Below are positions 1-12,742 of a stretch of DNA of 64,000 nt, one piece after another. Below the pieces are notes generated by a model. The model was not told where the DNA came from. It saw nothing but the letters and a program-made list of their open reading frames with translations, and did not search any database. The DNA comes from Vitis vinifera (Eukaryota > Streptophyta > Magnoliopsida > Vitales > Vitaceae), in assembly GCF_030704535.1 (NCBI RefSeq), contig NC_081822.1, positions 31,331,001 through 31,395,000 on the forward strand, in the 5' to 3' direction. The stretch's first letter is position 1. Each line of letters opens with the position of its first letter. A program made the translations under genes and the position numbers.

Positions 1-416
1 ATAGAATGCAATTAACTATCTTCAGTGGAATATTGAATCAACTTCATAACTGGATTTTGAGGGAGTCAATACTTCTATGGGTTCTAATGGTCCTTGCTCT
101 GAACTTGTATTCCATGATGACAAGGTTTTTTTAAGGTTGAATTGGCTCTAGGTTCACTCTTATGTAAAGGTGTTTTGGAAATTATGTAAAGTTGCATAGG
201 AAATAGTTAATAAAGTTTCTAGATTGAACTAATTGATTAATTAAATGACCATGTGTGGTTAATTAATCAATTAGGACCCATTTTAGGTTAAATTAAGTGA
301 CCTAAGCCTTGATGGACTTAAGTCACTTAAACCCAATAAAGGAACCCTATAAATACCTCCTTAGGGGTAAGGCGTTTCCAAGGCTTTTGGTAGTTGTCTT
401 CCACCTTCAAAGAATT

Positions 417-448
<32 letters not shown>

Positions 449-700
449 GGAATCCTCCTTTCTAAAGCCCACATATTGGAGTGCTAAGATCGTGGTTCAA
501 GTGATTGAGTGGAAGATTTTGGATGTACAAGACCTTTAGACTCTTTAAGCTTCTTTTTCACCACAAAAAAACTGATATAGGAACATTTAGATCCGACTAT
601 TAATGTTTCTTCTCATGTTTTATTAATTTAAATGGTTTTTCAAAAACCATGTTTCTACTTAGATTAGTTTCTAGAGAAGCTTATGGTAGATTTGTATCTA
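1..700. other. Repeat-like non-coding DNA with TATA motif
   Basis: No coding region is seen. The stretch at about 240-450 has a promoter-like layout: AATTAATCAATTAGGACCC, then CCTATAAATACC near 349, then a GA microsatellite. It resembles the promoter part of a plant LTR, but no partner LTR, primer-binding site or TSD is visible, so it stays unassigned. It may be an LTR fragment abutting the Copia relic that starts near 700. Confidence 0.3.
417..444. repeat. (GA)n microsatellite
   Basis: An uninterrupted AG/GA dinucleotide run of about 28 bp lies about 70 bp downstream of the TATA-like CCTATAAATACC. It could be part of a 5' leader, but no transcript start can be set from sequence alone. Confidence 0.85.
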
Positions 701-2472
701 CCTATTTGATCTAGGGTATGAGAATAAAGCGATCCAAGGTTCCTAATGGAGTGTTCACATTAGTTTTGCGCCTTGCTAATCCTTCATTTCCACAACATTT
801 CCCAAACATGTCAGAATAAAATTCAAGTCCATTATTAGTTCTAAACTTCTTAACCTTTTTGTTTCTTTGTTTGTTTTTCCACCATGGCTTTCTATAATTT
901 GAATTAGTCAAAAACTTCATCTTTGATCTTTAATATGTATATCTAGAGTTTCCTAAAGAAATCATCCACTATAGACAAAAAAATACCTTTCCCTACCATG
1001 TGATGGAACTTTTGATGGCCCCATAGACTAACATGCACATAATCAAGGATTTCTTTAGTTGTATGAACTAATCTATTGAACTTAACCCTACAACTTTCCC
1101 CACACACGCATGATTGAAAAAGTATAGGTCACTGATCTTGTTCTTTACAAATAGTCCTTATTTATACAACACATTTAAACCCCCTTCACTAATATAACCT
1201 AGTCTCCTATGCCATAATTTTGTCTTATTACTTCTCTTTTCTGATACAACAACTATAAAATTCAATAATAGTTTCACCAATAACCGAATATAGTTTATTT
1301 GATCCCTTCATAATAATCGTTGCACCTTTAACTACTTTCAAAAAACCATTTTCAATCTTAACGATTAGTATATTGAATCTAGTCTTCCAAGTGAGATTAA
1401 CTATCTTCTTAATAATGTACCTCACTTATTTCGGAAACCAATCACAACCATCAAACATTTTGATATTCATTGAGCCAATGCCCATAATCTTATAAGCCTT
1501 AATATTTCTAAGCAATACTATCCCTTCATCGATTTATTCAAATGTATGAAACCAATCTTAATTAGGACTCATATGAAAGGAGCAACCTGAGTCTAAAATC
1601 CATTCTTTTTTAGTTTCTATAATTGAATGCACCAAAACTTCAATTGATTCATACTAATAAGATGTAACAAAAACATCTCCATTTTTAGTCCTTTTTTTTC
1701 ATTATGCTACTTCATTCTTTCAAGACATTCTTATCTAAAATACCCAAATTTCTTGCAATAATGACATCTCAACTTTGACTTATCAACTTTCTTTGACTTT
1801 GATTATGGTTTTCCTCTATTCTTATAGCTTTTTCCTTTTTTAGATTTGCCTTCAACATTTAGACCTTCATTACTACTTCTAGCAGTACTATTCTTCTTTT
1901 CAGCCCGTAGTTCCAAACTTTTGATCTAATCACCGGTTCCAATTTTTCCATGGTAAGTGAATCTTTACTACATTTGATAGTGTCTTTTATTTGACTATAG
2001 AATAACTACTTGGTTCACATCATCCACTTTTTTTTCCTATATTTTTCAAATCAATCACTATCTTATTGAACTCATCAAGATTCTTATCAAGACTCATTTC
2101 ATCTTGCATCTTGAACCCAAAGAGTTTAATCTTATGAAAGATTCTATTCATTAAAGACTTTTTCATATAGAGACTTTCTTATCTTAACCAAATTCCAATT
2201 ATTGTTGTTGCGTTATCTACTTGCCTCACTGCATTGTCGCTCAAGTATGAAATGATTGTACTATACGTCGTTTCTAGTAACTCTTTTTTCTCAACATCAA
2301 ACATTATTATTAGGAGATTTTTCTTACTTTCAAGAGCCACTACCACCTTTTGTTGCACAAGGATAGCTTTCATTATCTTATGCCATATGCTAAAGTCACC
2401 TTTCTTGATGAACATCTTCATCTTAAACTTGGATACACTCATCTTGAAGACAATAACTCGGCTTTGATACTA
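700..2472 (-). mobile_element. Decayed Ty1/Copia retrotransposon relic
   Basis: Read on the minus strand, fragments of a Copia polyprotein appear in the right order. Gag starts near 2442 (MSVSKFKMKMFIKKGDFSIW, the usual 'KFEIEKFDGKGDFxLW' type start). A damaged zinc knuckle lies near 1730-1770 (CHYCKKFGYF, with the His replaced by Tyr). A Gag/pre-integrase fragment lies at 1425-1228 (ending VVKGATIIMKGSNKLYSVIG). An integrase-core fragment lies at 920-711 (KKFRTNNGLEFYSDMF, degraded from the usual RTDNGxEF). A degenerate initiator-Met primer-binding site (TTAGTATCAAAGCC) lies at about 2459-2473, upstream of gag. Many stops and frameshifts occur and no RT/RNase H is seen, so the element is truncated on its 3' side near 700. 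It is dead. Confidence 0.75.
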
Positions 2473-3330
2473 ATTATGAACAAAGAACAAAGATGAACAA
2501 TTTTCATTGTATCATTAATACATTCATAGGCAAAATTTAACGTGGCTTGAGATCAATGATCCTACATCCATGGGAGTTCCACTAGCAATCTTGTTCCACT
2601 ACCAAAAGGATTACAAGAATGAACACAACAATTTTTCCAAGAAATTTTTCCTAAACAAGTTAGATTTTCCCCAACTAGCACACTCAAATTTTCTCTCTTC
2701 AAATACTCAAAAAATTCTCTCGAGGTTTTTCAATATTCTATATCACTCTATAAAAAACCATCCAAAATGAGCTTATATGTTGCTCAATTACAAGTCTCTC
2801 AGATAAACCCCCAATAAACAAAAAATAATGAACTCTATTATAATAGAGTTCTACAACTTGCTTTCTAACTTCTCCACATAGCTACTGCCACATTATCAAT
2901 TTTCCATAAAATAATTATAACCATAGCTCACACAAAGTTTGTCTATTCGCATATGAGTTAGAATAAAAAATATGAATCTTTTTTTGTCCACTTACTATGC
3001 TTACTAAATCACCTTAAGGTTATTTTAGTCAAGTCAAGTAGCTCGTCAAATATATAAACAATCATTCACTACTAAAAACGAGCATAGAAAATGTTCTTAG
3101 AGTATGCATAAGTTTTTATTTAGACAACATAGCTTGTCATGGTCAAAATGTTTGAGGTGGTAGAAATGTTCAATTTGAGAGGAAGAAGCTTCACCCTTCT
3201 TACATGTTATCATTCTCAACAAAAATAAAAAATAAAAAATGAAGAATTTGATATTTATATCAGGCCTTTTGCCAAAGGATGTCTTCACCATATTTTGAAA
3301 CAAGTTGGACATCCATTTTCATTCATACTC
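2473..3330. other. Possible old LTR and non-coding DNA
   Basis: This lies just 5' (right) of the relic's primer-binding-site-like sequence, where its 5' LTR should be. The phrase around 2530-2575 (AACGTGGCTTGAGATCAATG, read on +) resembles wording common in plant Copia LTRs. No second LTR copy remains in the window to prove it. No gene is seen. Confidence 0.3.
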
Positions 3331-3655
3331 CCATTTGAGGGGGCATATTAAAGGAAAGAATAAAAGAGGACACGGGACACATAAAATGGTAGGACATAGA
3401 ATGATAGGATATAGATTAATGGTAGGACACATAATGGAAGGAGATACATTGAATCAAGCACACAATGATAAGAATCTACTCTAATCAATATTTCCATAAA
3501 TCAAGAGTAATCAAATATTAATAATATATTATTATCTTAATTTAGGAAATAATATTTATTTTCATAATTTTAGGATATTTATTACTTCTTTCTTTGTATA
3601 ATTCATGATACATTCTTATATAAATTTTCAAAAAGAAATAATCAAACATACCACT
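3331..3655 (+). mobile_element. Possible Copia 3' LTR fragment
   Basis: TTTGAGGGGGCATATTAAAG at about 3333 looks like a polypurine tract followed by an LTR start. The AT-rich stretch ends with TATATAAATTTTC and AATCAAACA near 3650, like the TATA box and 3' end of a Copia LTR. No TSD or internal domain was found, so this is tentative. Confidence 0.3.
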
Positions 3656-3873
3656 ATAGAATTGAAATAAAGTATATCAAGTCTCCAACCATCAATTGAG
3701 CTGCAAGCCAAGAGTTAGTATTTTTTTGAAAGTTGTGAAAGTGTTCAAAAAGTAGCTTAATGTGTCTTCACAAGATAATTACATTGATTTATGATTCATT
3801 GATAGAATATTTTAATGATATTTGAAAGTTGTAGACATTACGTATGGAATACTTGGAGGGGATGCGTGAATAG

Positions 3874-4440
3874 ATATTTAGTCCTTTTAACTCCAAATTT
3901 GTAATTTGTAATTTTTCTTTTAACAATTATAGAAGAAGAATATAAATCAATTGCACATGATATAATGATTTTACAGGGAAAGTCACCCACAAAGTCTTCC
4001 AAAGGTTTTGTGGATGTAAACAAATCACAAGATCAAATACTATAAAGCACAAATCTACTATCAAAAGAAAAGCATCCATATTACTTGGTAGATGTTATCT
4101 CTAAGTCTTACTCCCCAATACCTTACTAGTCTTCATGTTTACGATGTAGAACCGCGCGTGCATTTAGTGGTATTTAGTTCTTTTAACTCCAAATTTGTAA
4201 TTTGTATTTTTTTTTACAATTATAGAAGAAGAAAAAAGAAATCAATCGTACATGACATAACAATTTTACATTGAAAGTCACTCACAAAGTCTTCTAAAGA
4301 CTTTATAGATGTAAAAAATCATAGGGTCAGAGACCATAGAACACAAATCCACTATCGAGAAAAAAGTATACATATTACTTGATAGATGCTACCACTAAGT
4401 CTTACTCTCCAATACTAAAACTAGTTTTCATGTTTGTGGC
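3874..4440 (+). repeat. Direct tandem duplication, ~296-bp period
   Basis: Two head-to-tail copies at about 3874-4140 and 4170-4438. Shared landmarks at the same spacing are TTTTAACTCCAAATTTGTAA, CAATTATAGAAGAAGAA, AAGTCTTCYAAAG, TATTACTTGRTAGATG and CTAAGTCTTACTC. The copies differ by scattered substitutions and small indels. No long ORF is conserved between them. Confidence 0.8.
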
Positions 4441-7400
4441 ATAACACCTTATGTGCCCCTGGTGGGTACCTTAACATTTAAGGAAATACAGTCCTCTCTC
4501 ACAAACTTAAGAATGAGAATCCTAAAAAAATTGAGAGCTTTTGGGACGAGGGAAAGACTGATAAATCTTTTCATAAAATTTATGTTAAGATCATAGATTT
4601 TTAGGCATAGTATTTATAAGGATGAAAATCTAATGGACATATACTAAAGTTTCCAAAAACTATTTAAAAAAGAAATTGGAAAGAATTAAAACAAATATTT
4701 AGGATATAAAATTTAGAAAAAATTTCTTCAAATGCTTAAGCACTTAAAAAAAAAACCTTGAGCACAATGCTTGAGTGCTCTCAAGAAGCACTTCAATGCT
4801 TCTAATGCTCGAGTGCCAAGTTTCAGCATTTGAGCACTTGTCTAGTTTTTAATTTAACTAATTAAAAAATTACCTTCATTAAAAACTTAAAATCGACTTT
4901 ATGCCATGGTTTAATGAAATTAGCTTTCCTCGAATTTTTCTATACTTGTGTCATCTTGGGTTGATCATGTAACAACTTTGAGCCTTCAAAGGAGAGTAAG
5001 AAATAGTTAACTATAAAATTCCTAAGGGTATCATGTTGCTTAGAAATGTCTTAACCATCTAAACTCTCAAGGGCATTAACCTAAGGGTACCATGTTGAGT
5101 ATCTCCCTAGGGTAACTCCTGAATAGTCAACATCGACCTAAACCCTTAAGGGCATTTGCTTAAAAGTGAAATACCACCTAGGTTGATCCTTTCCCTAGAT
5201 GGTCTCTAGTGAGTTGAACCTTCAAAGACATCACTTGAGGACACCATGATGAATAACCTCCATAGCAACTTACATTAATAAAGTCAAATGATTGATTATC
5301 TTTAAATAAAGGGGAAAAAAAAGTCTACAATAAAGTGAGCAAAAAAATAAAAATCTTTCAAAAGAATGGAGATAATATCACTCATCATCCAAATGACCAA
5401 ATTATTGGTACTCCAACAAGAGGGGTAAGAGTTTTTTGCTTGAACTTGGAAATATTTATCACAACTTTGTCTTTTTATTGTAAATTGAATAAAAAAATTT
5501 CATGAGGCCAAAAGTGACAAATTTTGGATTATGATTATACAAAGAAAAAGATGTTAAATCATTTGAAGAAAACAATATAATGGAATTAGTGCATTAATTA
5601 CATAATGGTTGGCCATTAGTAATGGATAGCAATCTAGGAGACATGATTTCACTAACGAAGAGCTACAAATCAAAAGCAATCCTCTTCTGTAGGCATGTAA
5701 ACACCATCATCGATCTAAATATTTTAAATCTTCCGATCTTCCATTATTAACTTAATCATTAGAAAGGGGATGGTCTAACCAGTTCCCTTCATCCTAACAT
5801 TTTGTGTTTGTAAAAACAAATAGAGGAAACTCTGAAGGATACTATGAAGGGTCATTAGAAGGTGAAACAAGAATATATCAAAGAATTTTTTTTTTCTTAC
5901 CTTTGGAATGGTGGAAAAGAGAACGAAAACGACAAGTACATTTCAATTTTTGTTCATATATTATATTAGAAATGAGAATAAAAATATTGATTTTCATAAA
6001 CTAAAAAAAAAAAATACACGTTTCTAAGGATTTTTATTTTTCTATTATATAATTTCCATTTTTATTCCGTTGATCCTGTTCCACACTTCTACATACCAAA
6101 CTGATAACGGTCCAAGCCTGTCATTTCATTGTCAACCTCAATTATACGTTGTGGTCCAAAGTATCTTGAAGGTTATATTTACTATGCAAATTCACTAGAC
6201 TCAAGGATCGGTGTAATCTCCATAGTTGAGTGAGTAGACTAGAATTTTCCTGACATGAAAGGTAGCCCTATAAGGAGACCATACACTCATAAGCAAATCA
6301 TAAGTTTCTCCTCTTATGTACTTAACATGATTTTGATGGCTATAAGAAAAAAATTTCTCAATTCCAATAAAGGGCAACATAGCTTATCCTACAGGCTATA
6401 TATGGGCCGAATTTCTTCAATGAAATGAAGAGAAATTATATATATATATATATATTGTCAACAATTCTAGTCAAAAGTTGTAGCGTTTAAGTCTTTTAAT
6501 ATCTTTGAAAAGTCAGCATTTTGAAACTTTATGTATACTTAAGCAATGCCGTTGTAAAATTGAAAAGTCAGAGCCACCATTGAATAAAACATATGAAACA
6601 TTGACTGTGTCAAGAAACTAGGAAGGGGAAAAGGTCACCATTTAGAAAATTTACATGTAAATGTTTGAAAAAAAAAACCTAACGTGGCCTGTTAATGTCA
6701 TCTTCAATCATGGTCCAAGCCAGTCATTTTCTCACCTAGATCATGCATTATACGCCATACCCTAAAATAGTTTGAAGATGATGAAGACCTTGACTCAAGA
6801 ACCTTGACAATTACATGAAGATAATTAAGGTCTTAAGCATCCCTTAATCCCTCTAGACTGTCTAATTGACCAGCCCGCCTTAATGGTCAATAATCTCCAT
6901 AAGCATCCATCTAGAACCTTAACCAATTGAGTTTCCTAACATCAATGAATAACAATATTATGTGGTGATAATAGCTAGGTTGATCAAAATTCTAATTGCA
7001 AGTGGGCTTTCAATGATTCTCCAATATGAAAATGAAGATCAAAGAGCTCCAAGGTAAGCCATAGGCCAAATAAGAAGCAATTAAAAAAAACTAAAACATA
7101 AAATAATAATAAAGTTCTAATATTTTGATAAGATAAATAATAAATTATATGTTAATACCGATAATCCTTGCATATTGATTTTTTTTCTCCTTAACCATAT
7201 CTATGTTAATTATATTTTTACTTATTTTATCATTTTTTTTTGGAGTTTTTCTAAATATTTTCATGAATTTTAAATAATTTTACTTTCATTGATATTTTTG
7301 TCAAAATATCTATCGATATTTCCGATATATCTGTAAAATCCAAGTATCGATATATCCGTGTTTACTAATATTTCAAACCATGATTGTACCACCTTTTACA

Positions 7401-7744
7401 TGGTCGAATGATTTGGGATTGTAAAGGATGAGTTTGGATTATCAGCGAGAAGTTGGGATTGTAAGAGGAAAAAAAGAAACTAAAGAAAGAATAATTGGAC
7501 CAATTGCCCAAATCAATTGATTTCTGCTCCTTCACTAGAGCAGCCACCTCCACTAGAATAGTCATCCTCATCAATCCATCAAACCAGTTAGTTTCATCGC
7601 TGAATTAACAGACCTTGCAGGAATCCCGCAACAAGTTAGTATAAGTCAATTTTAAGGCATTGGCATATCTACTGAAGATGATCAACCCAGACACAGACCT
7701 TTCAAATGGACATAAAAATGATAATAGCGTATCTTTTTCTTCGA
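4441..7744. other. AT-rich intergenic DNA, no gene seen
   Basis: Only short, unconvincing ORFs. A (TA)n microsatellite lies at about 6438-6456. Related phrases ('GGTCCAAGCCTGTCATTT' near 6108, a similar one near 6712) suggest an old local duplication. Near 7290-7375, TCGATATTTCC and CGATATATCCGT resemble the right end of the insertion at 11892-12573 and are probably another fragment of that repeat family. Confidence 0.6.
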
Positions 7745-8540
7745 CAGTTGTTGGAAGATACCAGTAAATCTAGTATTCTAGAATGATTAAACGGTTCTAA
7801 ATGATCTTAAGACATTTACATAAGCTAGGCAACTCAATCAAATTAAGTGAAACTAGAAAAGAAAAAGAAGAAAAACACACAACCCACCAAGAGATGGTAT
7901 GGGAAGATTTGGATGCATATCAAGCCTTTCTTCAGGTTCCTCCTCATCAAGGATTGTCCTGATGATGCCTGCATTCCAAGTGTTACTCTGGCCACATCTC
8001 AACATTGGGGCAGCTAGTTGCACTGGATTCTCCCTCATAAGGAGTGTAGTAATCAGGATTTTCTCATTCCAAGCCATCAATATTAGAGCTCCCACTCTCA
8101 CTGGGTTTCTTCTGTAAGAACATAGTCACATGCTTGTGATTCTTCCACACCCCTTGATTGCCTTTCCTAAAACAACCATAGCTGGATATTCCAAATGAAG
8201 TGGGGAAGTTACAGATAAAACAGCCACATATGATCTGACTCCATCCTTACATTAAGAATATTCGAATAAGGGTGGTCCTTTGATGAGATACCAAAACTAC
8301 CGACGCTGCAATAATAATTTCTAACAAACCAGAATCAGTCCAGAAAATTTTCCAGTTCCAGCATACCAGAATCAGCATTACCAGAATATTTTCCAGCAAA
8401 ACAGAATCAGCACTACCAGAATATCTTCCGGTTCCAGCAAACCACAATAATTTGTTTCCAGCACCTGTATATATTACCATAGCAGAAAATATATCGAATC
8501 CTTCTCAGTTATTTTAATCGTTCTTCTAATAGTTTCAGCA
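7745..8540 (-). pseudogene. TNL C-terminal relic, copy 1
   Basis: Minus-strand sequence at 8120-7855 aligns with the end of the C-JID exon of the nearby TNLs (the stretch encoding SGSVDGSELDNSGYYTADEG), but an in-frame TGA lies in the matching frame. Only the last part of the exon plus 3' flank remains. The distal flank (TAGTATTCTAGAATGATTAA near 7770) and proximal flank (ACCCCTTGATTGCCTTTCC near 8150) recur at three other sites in the window. At 8291-8310 this copy keeps a site without the AT-rich TIR element that sits at the matching place in blocks A and B. Confidence 0.65.
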
Positions 8541-8635
8541 AAATTCTTCATCCTTGAATAATGAACAACTCGCCAAGAGATGTTAGGGGAAGATTTGGGT
8601 GCATATCATGCATTTTCCTGGCCGGTTCCTCCTCG

Positions 8636-9776
8636 TCAAGGGATGTCCTGAAAATGGTTGCATTTCAAGCTTTTCTGTGGCTGTATCTCTGATTCAGACG
8701 GATCCTTAGAGCAAGCAGTTTCAGCTGGTTCCCCCTCGTCAGCAGTATAGTACCCAGAATTATCCAATTCCGAGCCATCAACACTTCCACTGGGTTCCTC
8801 CTCATGGATTTCTGTAAGGACAACAGTTGCCTTATTAGGAGGAGAGGAAGGAGAGGAGATAGAGCCGAATTGGATCATTGGGGGTTTGTTGTGATTCGCA
8901 TCTTCATTACTGTACACCATACCAATTCCATACCGCTTAGCTTTAGCAAAGCTCCCAGAAATTACACCGAACGATGCCCTGATACGAGTCACTTGATGCC
9001 AATTGATGTGATCCCATAGACACGGATTGCTGAAGGAAGAAAGTGGTACAAAAAGCAGGGATATGTGATCCAACTTTATCATGGAAATATCCTTCCACGC
9101 ACGAGGCATGACTAGGAAGTCATGAGTAAAGTGACTGGATCCTGAATAGGACAACAAACACTGTACGTTGTATGTAGGAATAAGGGAAAAATAAGAACTA
9201 ATCTCGGGAACAACGACGAAAGAAAACCCAAAACCCAGGAAGTTGGAATTAAACCAATTTGGAGGTCGCTCTGCTATTACTTCCTTCCCTGAGTTCTGAT
9301 ACCTTATCCAATCTGGTAGTCTACTCCCAGGAATCCTCACTTGAAATGCCTCAACGGTGCGTTCCTGTAGAATGAAAATGATCAGGGCGTTGAGAGATAG
9401 AAATTGCTCCTTCATTAAACATTTATTTTGCCTCTATCACAAATTAAGTTAAATGAAGTATCATTTGAATACACTTTCTTTTCTCAACCTAAATCTTAAC
9501 TTCCTTCTACAAGACAGGCATATTTTCTAAACTGATAACAAAAAGTAAAAAAAAAAAATGACATGAATTATAAAAATAAACCATAAAACTTATTACAAAA
9601 CCCTTTTTTAAAGATGAGTACAGTTACTATATACAAAATAAACTTTTTTATAATTAAAATTGTGATATATGGGTTATAAAGGAAAGTTACCTTTGATTTA
9701 GGATACCCCAACCTGATCTTTGGAAACAATGACTTGAGTATTTGATGCAAGATATTTTTCAATGATAGAGTAACAT
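8636..9776 (-). pseudogene. Orphan TNL 3' end: LRR-exon tail plus intact C-JID exon
   Basis: The last exon (9364-8636, 243 codons with stop) is fully open from a good acceptor (TTCATTCTACAG|GA) to the same stop used in TNL-B. It encodes a complete C-JID, the post-LRR jelly-roll/Ig-like domain of plant TNLs that contacts effectors (known from the family): VRIPGSRLPDWIRYQNSG, PPNWFNSNFLGFGF, then an acidic tail. Upstream, an intron of about 330 bp follows a short LRR-exon tail (about 9776-9692, donor AAAG|GTAACT). Homology stops abruptly at about 9776, where the duplicated 3'-flank sequence begins. TIR, NB-ARC and LRR are absent, so this cannot be a normal receptor, although the exon itself is undamaged. 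Confidence 0.8.
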
Positions 9777-11454
9777 AGGATTGAAGATTTAGGGGGTTTT
9801 GGGTTTGAAAATCAAATTTCCAAATAAAATTTTAATCTTTATATTAGTATTTTATATTGGTAATTTTTTTTTATCAAAAATTGAAAATTTATAAATGTAG
9901 TTTGATTTATTAATAGAAAATGGGAAGTTTGAAATATTTAAATGAGTAAATCTAAACAATGAAATAAAAAAAAAATCATAAATCTTAGATGAAATAAAAT
10001 TAAAAAGAATAAAGAAAAAAGAAAAGAAAAGAAAGTGTTGCGTTTATGGAAAAATGATAAAAAATAAATAAATAAATAAAATAAAAATAGCTTGTTAGCA
10101 AATGTCTTTAACAATGGAAAAATAAATAAACAAATAATAAAAGATGCATTTGCAGTGAAAAGAGGGTCGATGTTTACAGCGTTATGTGTAAAGATTGAAT
10201 AGATAAATAGTTGGTGGAAAATGAAAGATGAAAAATAAAATAAAATAAAATAAAACAAAATAAAAAAATTGGTGCATTTGTACCGTGGAGAGGAGTATGT
10301 GATGTGTGTAATGTTATGTGTGAAGATTGGCGAGAGAGTTGTATGTGAAATCTGGATGATGAGAAAACAAAAGAAAGTGGGGAAAAAACAACCAAAAGAA
10401 TGTGTTGAAAAAGGAAAAAGAAAAGAAATTATTTTACAAAATAAACACTTACGGTATGTTGATTTTTTGAAAGTAACAAGAATGAAAATACTTTTTAAGT
10501 TTTTAACCCAAGAACCATGTAATTGAAATTATATGTATTACATAAATTTGTCTAAGGTATGTTTACTTCTTAGAAAGTAATAATTAAGGAAAAAAATGAA
10601 ATTTCTAAAGGAGAATAATTTCTATGTTTTTTATGTCCGGATATTGTAGACAATGATAAGGAAAAATACTAAGGAAAAATTGCAGAAAATGATAAAAAGA
10701 TTTTTCTTTAAAGAAAAGATGGAGAAAGTCCCAAAAAAAATACATTCTTTAATAATTTTTTCCCTATAACTTTTGAACTTTTCTTTAGACAACTAAATAA
10801 GAGAATAAATTTATATTTTTTTTTCCTTCTATTTTCTTTCTTTCAAATGGTTATGTTATACTTGGTCCTAGAAAAGAAAAGAAGACAAAAGTTAAATTTT
10901 TTTTCCTTTTATATTTAGCATATCTAAAAAGTGCAAAAGAGATAAAACATAATTAAAATTAAGTGCACATGCCCAGGGTTGAGATGAATCACTTCCAACC
11001 CGACCCGACACCACTGTCATCCCTACTTGATCTCAACCCTCTAGCTTAACCTCACTTCTATTTTGTTAAAATTTTAGCATGATATTTGTGGTTTGACTTT
11101 GCAATGAAAAAGCAAAGATGGAGCAAAACTTGTTAACAAGTACGAATTTTTAGGATTTGGATATTTCAAAATGTTATGATATTATTTCTTGTGGTCATAT
11201 GAATTATTGGTTAATTTCATTGCAAAAGTTTTTTCGTTGTTGAATTGACTGAATTAACTCTCGTTTAGCTCTTTCACTAGAGCTTCTACCTCCACTCGAA
11301 TAATCCCCCTCTCATCAATCCATCACCCAGTTAATTTCATTGCTGAATTAACTAACCTCACTGGAATCCCCCAACAAACTAGTATGAGTCCATTTGAAAG
11401 CATCCCTGTCAAATAATGGACATGAAAATGATAAGTGTATCTTTTTCTTTGACA
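9777..11454. other. Duplicated TNL 3' flank (block A)
   Basis: No gene is seen. The sequence is AT-rich and matches 43105-44875 almost throughout (landmarks: TAGGATTGAAGATTTAGG, AGCTTGTTAGCAAATGTC, AGTGCAAAAGAGATAAAACA). The match marks the distal edge of the segmental duplication. Block B has about 100 bp near 44325-44410 that is missing here near 10975. Short ORFs here are low-complexity. Confidence 0.8.
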
Positions 11455-11890
11455 GTTGTTGGAAGCTACGAGTAAATCTAGTATTCTAGAATGATTAAAC
11501 AATTCTAAATGATCTTAAGACATACACACAAGCTAAGCCACTCAATCAAATTAAGAAATAAAACTAGAAAAGAAAAGAAGAAAAACACCCAACCCACTAA
11601 GAGATGGTATGGGAGGATTTTGATGCATATCAAGCATTTCTTCAGGTTCCTCCTCATAAAGGATTTTCCTAATAATGCCTGTATACTTTGGCCACATCTC
11701 ATCATTGGGGCAGCTAGTTGCAGTGGGTTCTCCCTCATAAGAAGTATAGTAATCGACATTTCCTTATTCCAAGCCATCAATATTAGAGCACTCACTCTCA
11801 CTGGGTTTCTTCAAGGACAAGATTTGAATAGTGAGGAGAACATTGTCACATGCTTGTGATTCAGTACCTCTTCATTCCTCCACACCCCTT
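11455..11890 (-). pseudogene. TNL C-terminal relic, copy 2
   Basis: Same relic as at 7745-8120, in block A: distal flank (TAGTATTCTAGAATGATTAA), then degraded C-JID tail (11820-11600), then the flank ending in CACACCCCTTG, where a 682-bp insertion interrupts it. Homology resumes at 12574 (CCCTTGATTGCC). Frameshifts and stops prevent coding. The matching block-B copy is split by Copia-2. Confidence 0.65.
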
Positions 11891-11891
11891 G

Positions 11892-12328
11892 GATGAAAAT
11901 TTCAAAAAATTTCGGCGAAATTTCGTGTATCGACGACCGGCGGCAACACCAAACAAGCAGGCGAAAATTCGGTGAACTTGCCTTGGATGACCACTAGGCT
12001 GATTACCCATTTGGTAAATGCAATGCACCAGACAAATATATAGTAAAACTATAAAAAATTATTTTCATAAACAAATTAATTCTAATTATTTTATTTTAAA
12101 ATTTTATTTAATTAATCACTAAAAATATAAAACCTATCATTATAATTTTCTTAACCATTTTTTATATTATTTATATATTAATTAAATATAAAAATATAAA
12201 TATTAAAAAAAATTATACATATATCATCATTTATTTTAGATCATTTAATACAATTGAAATTAAATGAATTATACTTTTAAAGTGAAATATATTATAATCA
12301 AATATTATAATATTATTGTCAAATATGA

Positions 12329-12411
<83 letters not shown>

Positions 12412-12573
12412 CAACTTTAAAATGTCTATTATTGTTTATTATATCATTTTTAGAGTTTTTCTCAATATTTTCATAAGTTTTAATCAACTTTAAACTACCT
12501 AAATTTTTTTCCAAAATATCCGTCGATATATCCGTAAAATTGAAATACCTCAGTGATTATCGATATTTTCATC
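11892..12573. mobile_element. 682-bp insertion with short TIRs (MITE-like)
   Basis: Starts GATGAAAATTTC and ends GATATTTTCATC, an imperfect 12-bp TIR. CCCTTG is present on both sides. The matching sites near 8150 and 50147 read CACCCCTTGATTGCC without the insert, so this is a clean post-duplication insertion. The 5' part is GC-richer (CGACGACCGGCGGCAACACC). The centre is a long (TA)n run. The right part carries CCGTCGATATATCCGTAAAA, related to 7290-7375. There is no transposase gene. The class is unresolved; the TSD could be 6 bp, or 9-10 bp with mismatches. Confidence 0.7.
12334..12405. repeat. (TA)n microsatellite, ~72 bp
   Basis: Uninterrupted AT/TA dinucleotides inside the 682-bp insertion. 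Its length is likely to vary between haplotypes. Confidence 0.9.
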
Positions 12574-12742
12574 AATGCCCTTGATTGCCTTTTAAAAAAC
12601 AACCATAGTAGGATATTCTAAATGAAATGGGGAAGTGATGAATAAAATAGCCACACATGATCTAACTGCATCCTTATATTAAGAATATTCAAAAAGGGCG
12701 GACATCCTTGGCAACGTCCTTTAATAAGATGCCAAAACTACC

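Noticed and set aside
7899..8117. Plus-strand ORFs opposite the TNL C-terminal relics (also 11509, 49873, 58128)
   Set aside because: They are antisense shadows of degraded C-JID coding sequence.
10174..10526. Overlapping ORFs (73-106 codons) in the 3' flank of block A
   Set aside because: Low-complexity Phe/Leu/Ser- or Lys-rich translations; frames are not kept in the block B copy at 43500-43800.
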